From: Sphingopyxis sp. LC81 | GTDB lineage: Bacteria; Pseudomonadota; Alphaproteobacteria; Sphingomonadales; Sphingomonadaceae | Assembly: GCF_000756375.1 (NCBI RefSeq) | Contig: NZ_JNFD01000043.1 | Location: forward strand, 1-49,492 | Reading direction: 5' to 3' | Length of the DNA stretch: 49,492 nt | Part shown: positions 16,535 through 25,026 of the stretch, piece by piece | How positions within the stretch are numbered: position 1 is the first letter of the stretch | Layout: each line of letters opens with the position of its first letter | Program-made: the position numbers and the translations under genes | Notes under the pieces: model-generated | What the model was told of the DNA's origin: nothing | The model's input: only the letters and a program-made list of their open reading frames with translations | Databases searched by the model: none

Positions 16535-17536
16535 GTGACCAGCGTGCCAGTAGAGATGACCGCCATCGCCATCAGCGCGCCGGGCGGGCCCGAGGTGTTG
16601 CAGCCTACAACGCGCCCGGTGCCGCAGCCCGGAGCGGGCGAGGTGCTGATCCGCGTCGCGGCCGCGGGGGTGAACCGTCCCGACGTGCTTCAGCGCATGG
16701 GATTTTATCCGCCGCCGCCGGGGGCGTCGGACCTGCCGGGGCTCGAGATTTCGGGGACGATCGTCGCGGTCGGTCCCGGCGGCGATCCCGAGCTTTTGGG
16801 GCAGGCGGTGTGCGCGCTCGTCGCAGGCGGCGGCTATGCCGAATATTGCACCGCGCCGGCCGGTAGCTGCCTGCCGGTGCCGAAGGGCCTTTCGATGGAA
16901 GAGGCCGCGGCGCTGCCCGAGACGGTCTTCACCGTGTGGCATAACCTCTTTGAGCGCGGTTATGTGCGCGACGGCGAGACCGTGCTCGTCCACGGCGGCA
17001 CCAGCGGCATCGGGACGACCGCGATCGGCCTTTGCAAGCTGTTCGACATCAAGATCATCGTGACCTGCGGCAGCGCCGACAAGTGCGCCGCCGCGACCGC
17101 GCTCGGCGCCGACCTCGCGGTCGATTATTCGGCCGAGGATTATGTCGAGGCGGTAAAGGGCTTTACCGGCGGCAAGGGCGTCAATGTCGTGCTCGACATG
17201 GTCGGCGGCGACTATCTGCCGCGCAACCTCGCCTGCCTCGCCGAGGACGGGCGCCATGTCACCATCGCGTTCCAGCGCGGCGCGAAGGTCGAATTCGACA
17301 TCGCCGATGTGATGCGCCGCAGGCTGACGCTGACCGGCTCGACGCTCCGCGCCCGCAGCGCCGATTTCAAAGCGGCGCTGGCGGACGAAATCCATGGCAC
17401 GCTCTGGCAGCGGCTCGCCGACGGCGGATGGAAGCCCGCGATGGATCAAGTCTTCCCGCTCGCCGACGCCGCTGCCGCGCACGCGCGGATGCAGGCGGGC
17501 GAGCATGTGGGGAAGATCGTGCTCCGCGTGGGATGA
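16535..17536 (+). CDS. NAD(P)H quinone oxidoreductase (zinc-free MDR, PIG3-like)
   Basis: This 333-residue protein belongs to the medium-chain dehydrogenase/reductase superfamily without catalytic zinc ligands. It has the substrate-domain segment GVNRPDVLQR near 46-55 and the nucleotide-binding GGTSGIGTTAI near 151-161. These fit the PIG3 type of NADPH quinone oxidoreductase, which reduces quinones in the cytoplasm. The GTG at 16535 has GGGGGA nine bases upstream; the alternative ATG at 16556 lacks as good a site. The downstream lipoprotein gene starts 72 bases later. Confidence 0.92.
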   Translation: MTSVPVEMTAIAISAPGGPEVLQPTTRPVPQPGAGEVLIRVAAAGVNRPDVLQRMGFYPPPPGASDLPGLEISGTIVAVGPGGDPELLGQAVCALVAGGGYAEYCTAPAGSCLPVPKGLSMEEAAALPETVFTVWHNLFERGYVRDGETVLVHGGTSGIGTTAIGLCKLFDIKIIVTCGSADKCAAATALGADLAVDYSAEDYVEAVKGFTGGKGVNVVLDMVGGDYLPRNLACLAEDGRHVTIAFQRGAKVEFDIADVMRRRLTLTGSTLRARSADFKAALADEIHGTLWQRLADGGWKPAMDQVFPLADAAAAHARMQAGEHVGKIVLRVG

Positions 17537-17608
17537 ACCGAGGGAACATTCGATCAGGATCGGCGGTTGAGCGAGCGGGGGCCAATCAAAAGAGGATGAT
17601 CTCTCCTG

Positions 17609-18175
17609 ATGAAGATGCGTAGTTTGTTGCTTCTCGCCACCGCTCTCTCCTTTGCCCTTGCGGCCTGTTCCGGGCCCGCCGAAACCGAAAAGACCCCGAC
17701 CGCATCCTATGACGGTGACGTCGTGCCCGAGGGCAGGGCGGCCGAACCGGCCGTGCCCGCGATCAAGCCCGTCGACATCCCGACGCGCGGCGGCGACGGA
17801 TCGCCGATCGAACTGGCGGCGCTCACCGAAGCCGACGTCAGCGGCGCCAAGCTCAAGGGCGAACTCGCGTGCAGCTTCGCCGCCGACGAAGCCGCGCAAC
17901 CGATCCTTCATGCGCAGGGCGACGTCGCCTCGGCGGACCCGTCGCGCGGCATCGTGAAGGTCGGCGATACGATCGAGGCCGTGTCGGCGAACGGCGGCTT
18001 CGATGCGATGGCAAAGGGCACCAAATTCTTCAGCAAGGGCGTGCAGCTCCGCGTCGCGCTGGTCGGCCCGGCGCCCGGCGGCGGCGAATCGCCGCCGCGT
18101 CCCGCGACGCTGACCGCCGACCGCGCCGACGGCGCACAGCGCGTCTTCGCGGGGCTGTGGCGCTGCGGTCCGTAA
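17609..18175 (+). CDS. lipoprotein of unknown function
   Basis: This 188-residue protein has a clear lipoprotein signal (LSFALAAC, cysteine near residue 20) followed by a flexible Pro/Thr/Glu-rich stretch. The mature domain includes GELACSFAADEAAQPILHAQGDV in register with a C-terminal ALWRC-like ending (AGLWRCGP); the two cysteines could form a disulphide. I do not recognise the family. The gene follows the quinone oxidoreductase on the same strand. Confidence 0.8.
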   Translation: MKMRSLLLLATALSFALAACSGPAETEKTPTASYDGDVVPEGRAAEPAVPAIKPVDIPTRGGDGSPIELAALTEADVSGAKLKGELACSFAADEAAQPILHAQGDVASADPSRGIVKVGDTIEAVSANGGFDAMAKGTKFFSKGVQLRVALVGPAPGGGESPPRPATLTADRADGAQRVFAGLWRCGP

Positions 18176-18264
18176 CGCCTGCTTGCGGGCACCGCGCGCA
18201 CGCCGCATAGAGGCGTCGCCGCGGTGTCGGGGGACAGCGGCGATTCATCGATATGGGGGCTGCA

Positions 18265-18885
18265 ATGGGCGACAGGCCGATCCTTCACGAATATGCTGCG
18301 AGCGGCAATTGCTACAAGATCCGCCTGACCGCGGCGCTGCTCGACTGCCCGATCGAACGGCGCGAATATGACATTATGAAGGGCGAGACGCGCACGCCCG
18401 ACTTCCTCGCGAACGTCAACGCCAATGGCCGCATCCCGGTGCTGCAGGTCGGCGACAAATTCCTGCCCGAAAGCAATGCCGCCTGCTTCTGGCTCGCCGA
18501 CGGGACGCACCTCATCCCCTATGATCGGTTCGAACGCGCCGACATGCTGCACTGGATGTTCTTCGAACAATATAATCACGAACCCAATGTTGCGACCTTG
18601 CGTTTCTGGATGAAGTGGATCGGCGAGGCGAATTTCACCGAGCTCCAGCGCGCGCAGGTGCCGGCGAAGCAGGCGGCAGGCGCCGCGGCGCTGCAGCTGA
18701 TGGACGACCATCTGGCGGCGCACGACTGGTTCGCCGGGCAGGACCTCTCGCTCGCCGACATCACGCTCTATGCCTATACGCATGTCGCCGAGGAGGGCGG
18801 GTGCTTCGCGCTGTCCGATTATCCGGCGGTGCAGCGCTGGCTGACGCGGGTGGAGGCCGAGCCCGGCTATATCGGGATGGGATAA
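18265..18885 (+). CDS. glutathione S-transferase family protein
   Basis: The ATG at 18265 is preferred because GGGGG lies five bases before it; another ATG occurs 12 bases upstream. The 206-residue product has a thioredoxin-like N-terminal domain (YAASGNCYKIRL, where the catalytic Ser/Cys of beta-type enzymes would be). GRIPVLQVGD carries the cis-Pro, and ESNAACFWLAD the glutathione gamma-glutamyl contact. The helical C-terminal domain holds the conserved SLADITLYAY Asp. It probably conjugates or reduces electrophiles with glutathione. It ends three bases before the convergent azoreductase gene. Confidence 0.92.
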   Translation: MGDRPILHEYAASGNCYKIRLTAALLDCPIERREYDIMKGETRTPDFLANVNANGRIPVLQVGDKFLPESNAACFWLADGTHLIPYDRFERADMLHWMFFEQYNHEPNVATLRFWMKWIGEANFTELQRAQVPAKQAAGAAALQLMDDHLAAHDWFAGQDLSLADITLYAYTHVAEEGGCFALSDYPAVQRWLTRVEAEPGYIGMG

Positions 18886-18888
18886 AGG

Positions 18889-19638
18889 TCAGGCCGCCAC
18901 GCACTGTTTCAGATCGGTAACCAACCGGTCGACCAGCGCATCGACGCGGCTTTCGGCGGCGGCGATCGATCGGGCGAGGCGTTCGTCGGCGAACTCGTCA
19001 AATTCGACCGCGATCGAATCGGTCTCGCGAAGCCCGATATAGGCGAGCGGCGCTTTCAGGCCGGTCTCGACGAAATTGACGTCGGCCTGGCGACCGCCCG
19101 GATCATAACCATAATCGCCGCGCGCGCCGAGGATGACCAGCCGCTTGCCGGAAGGCAGCATCGGCCAATAGGGATCGCCCGCTCGCGCGCGGTCGAAACC
19201 GAACGTGACGCCGACGCGAACGATGTTGTCGAGCCACGCCTTCAGCGGTGCCGGCATGCCGAAATTATACATGGGCGCCCCGATGACGACGAGATCCGCC
19301 GCGATCAGTTCGGCGACCAGCCGGTCGCTTTCGGCCAGCCGCGCGCGCTGTTCGTCGCTGCGCGCGCCGGGCGGGGAGAAAGCGGCGGCGATCCATTCGG
19401 CGTCGACATGCGACGGCGGAGCAAGGCCGACGTCGCGATAGACGATCTCATCCTGCGGCCGTGCGATCGACCAGCGGCGTATCATGCGTTCGCCCAGTCG
19501 CCGGCTGTGCGAACCGTGCCGGTCCTGACCCGAAATGCCCGGCCGGGCGCTGGAATCGATGTGGAGTATACGCAGGGGCGATGTTGCAGGGGCATTCATA
19601 GAAGAGTCCAGTTCATTTAATGAGGTGACTGAGTGCAT
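18889..19638 (-). CDS. FMN-dependent NADH-azoreductase (AzoR/AcpD family)
   Basis: The flavodoxin-like fold is shown by RILHIDSSARPG near the N-terminus, APMYNFGMPAPLKAWLDNIVR in the middle and ARGDYGYDPGG. The family reduces azo compounds and quinones with NADH. The ATG at 19638 (249 residues) has AGGGAG four bases upstream, but adds about 20 residues before the conserved start. The ATG at 19597-19599 would give 236 residues and lacks a good ribosome binding site. The gene is divergent from a LysR regulator that probably controls it. Confidence 0.9.
   Translation of the reverse strand: MHSVTSLNELDSSMNAPATSPLRILHIDSSARPGISGQDRHGSHSRRLGERMIRRWSIARPQDEIVYRDVGLAPPSHVDAEWIAAAFSPPGARSDEQRARLAESDRLVAELIAADLVVIGAPMYNFGMPAPLKAWLDNIVRVGVTFGFDRARAGDPYWPMLPSGKRLVILGARGDYGYDPGGRQADVNFVETGLKAPLAYIGLRETDSIAVEFDEFADERLARSIAAAESRVDALVDRLVTDLKQCVAA
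19608..19623. promoter_or_regulatory. possible LysR-type operator in the azoreductase/LysR divergent region
   Basis: The region contains the palindrome TCATT-T-AATGA in an AT-rich setting, unlike its surroundings, between the two divergent genes. LysR regulators usually bind such sites (T-N11-A type) in shared divergent promoters. The assignment is only positional. Confidence 0.25.
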
Positions 19639-19653
19639 ATATCTCCCTATAAT
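19625..19653 (+). promoter_or_regulatory. sigma-70-type promoter of the LysR regulator gene
   Basis: GTGACT (19625-19630) and a perfect TATAAT (19648-19653) are 17 bases apart. The predicted transcript begins near 19660, so the LysR start must lie downstream of that. The -10 overlaps the ribosome binding site of the divergent azoreductase gene. Confidence 0.5.
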
Positions 19654-19704
19654 TTGGGTAGTCGAACGCGAATATCTCAGCCAATGGATCGATTTTACTC
19701 ATCT

Positions 19705-20625
19705 ATGATACGGAACCGGAAACTGCCGCCGCTCGCGACGTTGCGCGCCTTCGAGGCCGCGGCGCGCCATCTCAGTTTTCGAAAGGCCGCGGGCGAGCTG
19801 GGAGTGACGCCGACGGCGATCAGCCACCAGATTCGTCTGCTGGAGGATGTGCTGGGGCTCGCGCTGTTCACGCGCCGCGTGCGGCAGGTCGCGCTGACCG
19901 AAGCGGGCGAGCGACTATATCCAACTCTGCGCGACGGATTCGATGCATTCGACCGGACGCTCGCCGATCTCGCTCCGGAGTCCCGGCGTGCGGCGGTGAC
20001 ATTGACCGCGACGATCCAGTTTACGGCGCGCAGGCTGCTGCCCGCGCTTGGCTCGTTTCGCGAACGCTTTCCCGATTTCGACCTGCGGCTGCATTCCTCG
20101 AACGAGGCAGTCGATCTGGCTGCGGGACTGGCCGATGTCGCGGTTCGTTATGGTCGCGGGCCCTTCGACGGGCTGGTCAGCCGGCCGCTTTTTTCGGAGC
20201 GCTTCGGATTGCTTTGCAGCCCGAAGCTCGGTCTCACCGGGCCAGAGGACCTCGCGCGCGCCACCTTGCTGCACGTCGACTGGTGCCAGCCCGCCAACGC
20301 GTCGGACTGGCGGCGGTGGGCGCGGATTGCCGGGATGGAGGGGCTGGCCGTCGATGAAGGGCCGCGTTTCAGTTCGGACGATCACGCCTTGCAGGCGGCG
20401 GTCGCGGGGCATGGCGTGGCGATCGGCAGCCTGATCCTCGCCCGGCCCGAGATCGATGCCGGGCTGCTGGTCCACCCCTTTGGCCCGGTCATCGAAGGGG
20501 AGAGCTACCATATGCTCGCGACCCCCGCGAACATGGCCTGCGCCGACGTGCGGGCGGTTTGCGCGTGGCTGGTCGAATCTGTCGCGGGCTTCGCCGCCGG
20601 CGACCACCTCTTGCCCGCAGCCTAA
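19705..20625 (+). CDS. LysR family transcriptional regulator (GcvA-like)
   Basis: The winged HTH occupies residues 6-66 (LPPLATLRAFEAAARHLSF, AAGELGVTPTAISHQIRLLE) and is of the GcvA subgroup. The effector-binding domain fills the rest. Starting at 19705 gives 306 residues beginning just before the conserved KLPPL; ATG 19684 is also possible and a farther GTG at 19633 lies upstream of the predicted transcript start. No good ribosome binding site is seen for either ATG. By position it probably regulates the divergent azoreductase gene in response to quinones or electrophiles. Confidence 0.9.
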   Translation: MIRNRKLPPLATLRAFEAAARHLSFRKAAGELGVTPTAISHQIRLLEDVLGLALFTRRVRQVALTEAGERLYPTLRDGFDAFDRTLADLAPESRRAAVTLTATIQFTARRLLPALGSFRERFPDFDLRLHSSNEAVDLAAGLADVAVRYGRGPFDGLVSRPLFSERFGLLCSPKLGLTGPEDLARATLLHVDWCQPANASDWRRWARIAGMEGLAVDEGPRFSSDDHALQAAVAGHGVAIGSLILARPEIDAGLLVHPFGPVIEGESYHMLATPANMACADVRAVCAWLVESVAGFAAGDHLLPAA

Positions 20626-20650
20626 AACAGGTCTACATCAGCCGCCGAAC

Positions 20651-20672
20651 GGCCGCCCCGCGAGGGGCGGCC
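20651..20672 (+). terminator. hairpin with GNRA-type loop between the LysR gene and trcR
   Basis: GGCCGCCCC-GCGA-GGGGCGGCC is a perfect nine-base-pair stem with a GCGA tetraloop, followed by CTTATTATTT. It lies 25 bases after the LysR stop and 30 bases before the trcR start, so it may terminate the first transcript or shape the trcR leader. Confidence 0.7.
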
Positions 20673-20702
20673 CTTATTATTTCCGCTTGGAGAGTTTCCG
20701 TC

Positions 20703-21365
20703 ATGGCCAACGCCGATGCCACCCCGCTGATGCCGCACGCGACCGCCGCCTGGCTGGTCGACAACACTGGCCTCACCTTTGCCCAGATCGCCGAATATTG
20801 CGGCATCCACATCCTGGAAGTGCAGGCGATCGCCGACGAGACCGCCGCTACCAAATATACCGGACGCGACCCCGTCCGCGCGCACGAGCTGTCGATGGAA
20901 GAGATCGAAAAGGGTCAGAAGGACCCGAACTACAAGCTCAAGATGAGCAAGCAGGCGCAGGACACGATTCGCCGTACCCGCGGCCCGCGCTACACCCCGG
21001 TCAGCAAGCGCCAGGACAAGCCAGACGGCATCGCCTGGATCCTGAAGAACCATCCCGAGGTTTCGGACGGCGCGATCGGCAAGCTGATCGGCACCACCCG
21101 CAACACGATCGGCGCGATCCGCGACCGCAGCCACTGGAACAGCGCGAATATCGTGCCCAAGGATCCGGTGACGCTTGGCCTCTGCTCGCAGCGCGAACTC
21201 GACGCGCTCGTCGCCAAGGCGGCGAAGAAGGCCGGCATCAAGGCGCCCGAAGACAGCCGTTTCGAAGGCGACCGCGAAGCTTTACTCGAAGAACTGCGCG
21301 CCGAACGCACCGCCGCGAACGAAGCGCGCGCTGCCGAAGAAGCCGAAGCCGACGGCGAAGCCTGA
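20703..21365 (+). CDS. trcR: cell-cycle transcriptional regulator TrcR (DUF1013 family)
   Basis: This 220-residue protein begins MANADATPLMPHATAAWLVD and matches the alphaproteobacterial DUF1013/TrcR family, a conserved DNA-binding regulator linked to the cell cycle. Two helix-turn-helix-like parts are visible: LTFAQIAEYCGIHILEVQAI near the N-terminus, and GAIGKLIGTTRNTIGAIRDR in the middle. The C-terminal 40 residues are a charged Ala/Glu helix. GGAGAG lies before the ATG at 20703; the frame is open further upstream but that part overlaps the LysR gene. Confidence 0.9.
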   Translation: MANADATPLMPHATAAWLVDNTGLTFAQIAEYCGIHILEVQAIADETAATKYTGRDPVRAHELSMEEIEKGQKDPNYKLKMSKQAQDTIRRTRGPRYTPVSKRQDKPDGIAWILKNHPEVSDGAIGKLIGTTRNTIGAIRDRSHWNSANIVPKDPVTLGLCSQRELDALVAKAAKKAGIKAPEDSRFEGDREALLEELRAERTAANEARAAEEAEADGEA

Positions 21366-21368
21366 GGC

Positions 21369-22493
21369 ATGGCGGGGACGGACGAGGACAATATCCCGGC
21401 GGCCAGCGGCTCGCCGGACGCCTCGCTGACCCAGGACGACAGCTTTACCGCGACGAGCCATGCGGGCCTCACCTATCCGTGGGGCGAGGCGGCGCCGGGG
21501 GCGGGCGAGACGATCCGCATCGCGAACGGGATCAGCTGGGCGCGCATCCCGATGCCGGGGTCGCTCGGCCATATCAACAGCTGGCTGCTCGACGATGACG
21601 ACGGCGTCGCTGTCGTGGACACCGGCATTTGCCTGACGATGTGCTCCGATGCGTGGAAGGCGCTCTACGCCGGGGCGCTCAAGGACAAGCGCATCACGCG
21701 CGTGATCGGCACGCATTTGCACCCCGATCACATCGGCCTCGCGGGCTGGATCGCGAAGAAACAGGACGTCAAACTGTGGATGACGCGCGGCGAGATGCTC
21801 ACCGCGCGCGCGATCGTCGCCGATTCGTCCGACACCGCGCCCGACGAAGTGATCGTGCAATCGCGCGCCGCGGGCTGGGATGAGGCGGCGATCGAGGCAC
21901 AGCGCTCGCGCGGCTGGAATATGTTCCAGCGGATGATCTTCACCCTGCCGCGCTCCTATGTGCGGATCAAGGATGGCGACCGGCTCGACATGGGCGGACA
22001 CCAGTGGCGTGTCGTTACCGGGTCCGGACACAGCCCCGAACATGCGTGCCTGTGGAACGAGAAAGAGGGCGTGCTCGTCTCGGGCGACCAGGTGCTGCCG
22101 CGGATCAGCTCGAACGTCTCGGTCAACATCACCGAACCCGACGCCGATCCCTTGGGCGAATGGCTCGCGTCGATCGACAAATTGCTCGCGACGGTGCCCG
22201 CCGATGTTGTCACCTGCCCCGCGCATGGCGAGCCGTTCAAGGGGCTGCACGTCCGCCTGATGGCGCTGCGCGACGAGCATCGCATGCGGCTCTACAATCT
22301 GGCCGAAGCCGCGGCGAAGGCGCCGATGCGCGCGGTCGACAGTTTCCCGCTGCTGTTCAACCGTCCGATCGGCGAGCATAATCAGGGGCTCGCAACGGGC
22401 GAGGCGCTTGCGCATCTGAAGCGGCTCGAGGTCGAAGGGCGCGTGCAGCGTGAGGACCGCGACGGCGTGTGGTGGTATCACGGCGTAGCCTGA
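21369..22493 (+). CDS. MBL-fold metallo-hydrolase
   Basis: This 374-residue protein has the metal-binding motif THLHPDHIG (H116, H118, D120, H121) and the later ligands in GSGHSPEH, SGDQVL and CPAHGE. It belongs to the glyoxalase II-like branch with an added C-terminal winged-helix-like domain (about 290-374, including EALAHLKRLEVEGRV). The substrate is unknown; thioester or lactone hydrolysis is typical. The gene starts three bases after the trcR stop, so they are probably co-transcribed. Its stop overlaps the start of the next gene (TGATG). Confidence 0.9.
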   Translation: MAGTDEDNIPAASGSPDASLTQDDSFTATSHAGLTYPWGEAAPGAGETIRIANGISWARIPMPGSLGHINSWLLDDDDGVAVVDTGICLTMCSDAWKALYAGALKDKRITRVIGTHLHPDHIGLAGWIAKKQDVKLWMTRGEMLTARAIVADSSDTAPDEVIVQSRAAGWDEAAIEAQRSRGWNMFQRMIFTLPRSYVRIKDGDRLDMGGHQWRVVTGSGHSPEHACLWNEKEGVLVSGDQVLPRISSNVSVNITEPDADPLGEWLASIDKLLATVPADVVTCPAHGEPFKGLHVRLMALRDEHRMRLYNLAEAAAKAPMRAVDSFPLLFNRPIGEHNQGLATGEALAHLKRLEVEGRVQREDRDGVWWYHGVA

Positions 22494-23428
22494 TGCGCGG
22501 TCTGATGGCGATCCTGCTGGCTACCGCGACGGTGGCATCGCCCGCCGCGTGGGCGGCCGAGCCGCCGGCTACCGATCAGGCGAATGACGAAATCGTCGTC
22601 ACCGCACGCCGGTCGGGCGCGCCGATGTGGACGATCCGGACGCGGACCGGTGTCGTCATCCTCGTCGGCGAGATCGCGGCGGTTCCGAAAGCCACACCTT
22701 GGCGTCCCGAGCGGCTCGAAGGCGCGACCGATCGGGCGCAGCGCGTCATCCTCGGCACCAAGGCGAAGGTGTCGCCGGGCGACATCTTGCGGCTGATCTT
22801 CAAGGGCGGCGGGCTCACCAAATTGCCGAAGGGGCGCGTTGCGGGCGATTATCTCGATGCGCGCCAGATGCAGCGGCTCCATGCGCTCGAAACGCGTTTC
22901 GATCAGGATTATGCGCGCGCGAATTTCCTGATGACCGCCTTCGACCTGCTGTCGAAACGCCTCGCTTTCAACAAGGACAGCGCCGACGACGCCTCCGACG
23001 TCGTGCGCAAGGCGGCGCGGCAGTCGAAAATTCCGACCCAGCCCGTCGGCGAGGTGCGCGGCGAGGATATGCTCGACAATCTCTTCGCCGCGGCGCCCGA
23101 AACGCATGTCCCGTGCCTCGAAGCCGCGATGGCGGCGGCCGAGGCGGGCGGCGATGTGGTGACCGAGCGCGGCCGCGCGTGGACCGAATTCGACGTGCCC
23201 GCGGTGATGGCGAACCCGCTCGAAGAAGCGCTCGGGCGCTGCTGGCCGTGGACGAACGACAGCTTCGGTCCCGCGCTGCGTCAGACCTGGGTCGGTGCGA
23301 TCCGCGACGCGACGACGCAGTCCGGCGTGACGCTGGCGGTCGTGCCCTTGCGCATATTGGCCGAGAGGGACGGCGTGCTCGACCAGCTCAAGTTGCAGGG
23401 CCTGCCGATCGCCGGCCCCGCCTGGTAG
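22493..23428 (+). CDS. TraB/GumN-like exported protein
   Basis: The ATG at 22493 overlaps the stop of the MBL gene by one base (TGATG), implying translational coupling; a GTG 24 bases upstream is less likely. The 311-residue product has a signal peptide (LMAILLATATVASPAAWAA). The following sequence resembles the TraB/GumN family: PMWTIRT, then ILVGEIAAVPKATPWRPE in the position of the family's histidine/glycine loop, and DYLDARQMQR. The resemblance is moderate and the key GxxH motif is not present, so the family call is tentative. It is probably periplasmic. Confidence 0.6.
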   Translation: MRGLMAILLATATVASPAAWAAEPPATDQANDEIVVTARRSGAPMWTIRTRTGVVILVGEIAAVPKATPWRPERLEGATDRAQRVILGTKAKVSPGDILRLIFKGGGLTKLPKGRVAGDYLDARQMQRLHALETRFDQDYARANFLMTAFDLLSKRLAFNKDSADDASDVVRKAARQSKIPTQPVGEVRGEDMLDNLFAAAPETHVPCLEAAMAAAEAGGDVVTERGRAWTEFDVPAVMANPLEEALGRCWPWTNDSFGPALRQTWVGAIRDATTQSGVTLAVVPLRILAERDGVLDQLKLQGLPIAGPAW

Positions 23429-23435
23429 CCACGGC

Positions 23436-23711
23436 CTATCGCGGTCTTTGCATGATCCAGCTGAACGCCATCGCGTTAAAGATCGTATAAAGGCCATAGA
23501 GCATCAGCGCGGTGAACCAGTTCCGCGTCGCGATCGCCATCGCGCCGACGAGCAGCAGGAATTCAAAAACATAGGTGATGTTCGGCCCGACCTTGTCCGC
23601 GAGCGGCTTGACCATCTGCTGGATCAGCGGATCGTCGCTTTCCATGAAGGCGCGGTGCATCGCGAAATTGCCGACCCCGGCGCAGAAAATGGCGATGAGC
23701 GCGATAACCAT
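23436..23711 (-). CDS. small inner-membrane protein of unknown function
   Basis: This 91-residue protein has three hydrophobic segments (about 1-20, 47-63 and 67-86), with conserved-looking polar spots such as GNFAMHRAFMESDDPLI between them. It begins MVIALIAIFCAGVG and ends in RPR. It converges with the TraB/GumN-like gene, with seven bases between stops. Function unknown, but coding bias supports it being real. Confidence 0.8.
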   Translation of the reverse strand: MVIALIAIFCAGVGNFAMHRAFMESDDPLIQQMVKPLADKVGPNITYVFEFLLLVGAMAIATRNWFTALMLYGLYTIFNAMAFSWIMQRPR

Positions 23712-23844
23712 AGGTTTGCAAATGGGGGACGCGGGGTGGAAATGCCAGCAACTTTCGGTTTATAGGGACGCATCGCTCGCGCACCGGCCCCGCGCGAACG
23801 ATCGAACGAACCCGGCTCCTGCCCCCCAGAGAAGGACGTCTTCG

Positions 23845-25026
23845 GTGACAACTCTCCCCCGCCTGGCCGCGCTTTGCCTGCCGCTCGCTCTTGCTGTTCC
23901 TTCGGCGCACGCGTCGCAGGAACCGGTCGATCCGCCGCAGCCGAACCCCGTGCTCGTCGACCCGGTACTGGCCAATCCGATTCCCACGGCACTGATGGAG
24001 CTCGACCCGGCGTTGCCCGGCTCGGTGCGCGCGATGATCGACGCCGCCTTCGCGAGCGGCGACAACGATGATGTCGAAGCGGTGGCCAAGGTCGCCAGAC
24101 GGACCAACCCGCGTAATATCGGCGAAATCGACGCGCTCCTTGCTTATTATCGCAGCGAGCATCCACCGGAGACGCCGCCTGATCCGGTGGGCAATATGCT
24201 CGCGGCCGCGATGGCGACAGCCAAGGATGCCGAAGTCGAGGCGGTGGCAAAGCTCGCGAAGGAAACCAATCCCGAGAATGCGGCGGAGATCGAGGAACGG
24301 CTGCTCGCTTATCGCGCCGAACGAAAGCGCCTGCGGGACGAGGCGGCGGCGGCCGAGCGCGCCAGGCTGGCCGCGTCGAGATTCTGGCAGAATTGGAAGG
24401 GCGAGGGGCAGATCGGTGCGTCGCAGAGCAGCGGCAACACCGAGTCCGTCGGGCTGAGCGCCGGCGTCGCGCTCGCGCGCAAGGGGATCGACTGGACGCA
24501 CAAGTTTCGCGCGCAGGCCGATTACCAGCGCACCAACGGCAAGACGTCGGTCGAACGCTATCTGAGCGAGATCGAGCCGCAATATCGGATCAACGACCGG
24601 ACGTTCGCCTTTGGCCTCGGCCGCTGGGAACATGACCGGATACTCGGGTACGACACGCGCTGGAACCTGTCGGGCGGGCTCGGTTACAAGGTCGTCGATA
24701 GCAAGAAGATGACGCTGAGCCTGAAGGGCGGCCCGGCGTTCCGGCAGACCGATTTCGTGAACGGTGAAGAGGACACCGAACTGACCGCGCTCGCGGGGCT
24801 CGATTTCGGCTGGCAGATATCGCCGACGCTGCGGCTGACGCAGGTCGCATCGACGATTATCGGCGAGGCCAACGGGTCGACCAGCTCGCAGACCGCGCTG
24901 AGTGCCAAGCTGACCGGCGCGCTGTCGGCGCGCATCGCCTATTCGGCGCAGATCGACACGAGCCCGCCGCCGGGCATCGAAAGCGTCGACACGCAGACGC
25001 GCTTTACGCTGGTGTACGGGTTCTAG
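23845..25026 (+). CDS. DUF481 outer-membrane beta-barrel protein with duplicated N-terminal repeat
   Basis: The GTG at 23845 is preferred because AGAAGGA lies upstream and the frame opens into a signal peptide (LCLPLALAVPSAHA); the open frame continues upstream to 23575 without signs of coding. The 393-residue product has two similar segments (about 66-105 and 120-160), sharing VEAVAKVARRTNP/VEAVAKLAKETNP and LLAYYRSE/LLAYRAER. A DUF481 beta-barrel domain follows (about 187-393), with QIGASQSSGNTES, alternating hydrophobic strands and a C-terminal aromatic ending VYGF. Its last 23 bases overlap the convergent metallopeptidase gene. Confidence 0.88.
   Translation: MTTLPRLAALCLPLALAVPSAHASQEPVDPPQPNPVLVDPVLANPIPTALMELDPALPGSVRAMIDAAFASGDNDDVEAVAKVARRTNPRNIGEIDALLAYYRSEHPPETPPDPVGNMLAAAMATAKDAEVEAVAKLAKETNPENAAEIEERLLAYRAERKRLRDEAAAAERARLAASRFWQNWKGEGQIGASQSSGNTESVGLSAGVALARKGIDWTHKFRAQADYQRTNGKTSVERYLSEIEPQYRINDRTFAFGLGRWEHDRILGYDTRWNLSGGLGYKVVDSKKMTLSLKGGPAFRQTDFVNGEEDTELTALAGLDFGWQISPTLRLTQVASTIIGEANGSTSSQTALSAKLTGALSARIAYSAQIDTSPPPGIESVDTQTRFTLVYGF

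Noticed and set aside
16406..18208. 600-codon minus-strand open frame opposite the quinone oxidoreductase and lipoprotein genes
   Set aside because: It spans two real plus-strand genes and a promoter, with shadow composition.
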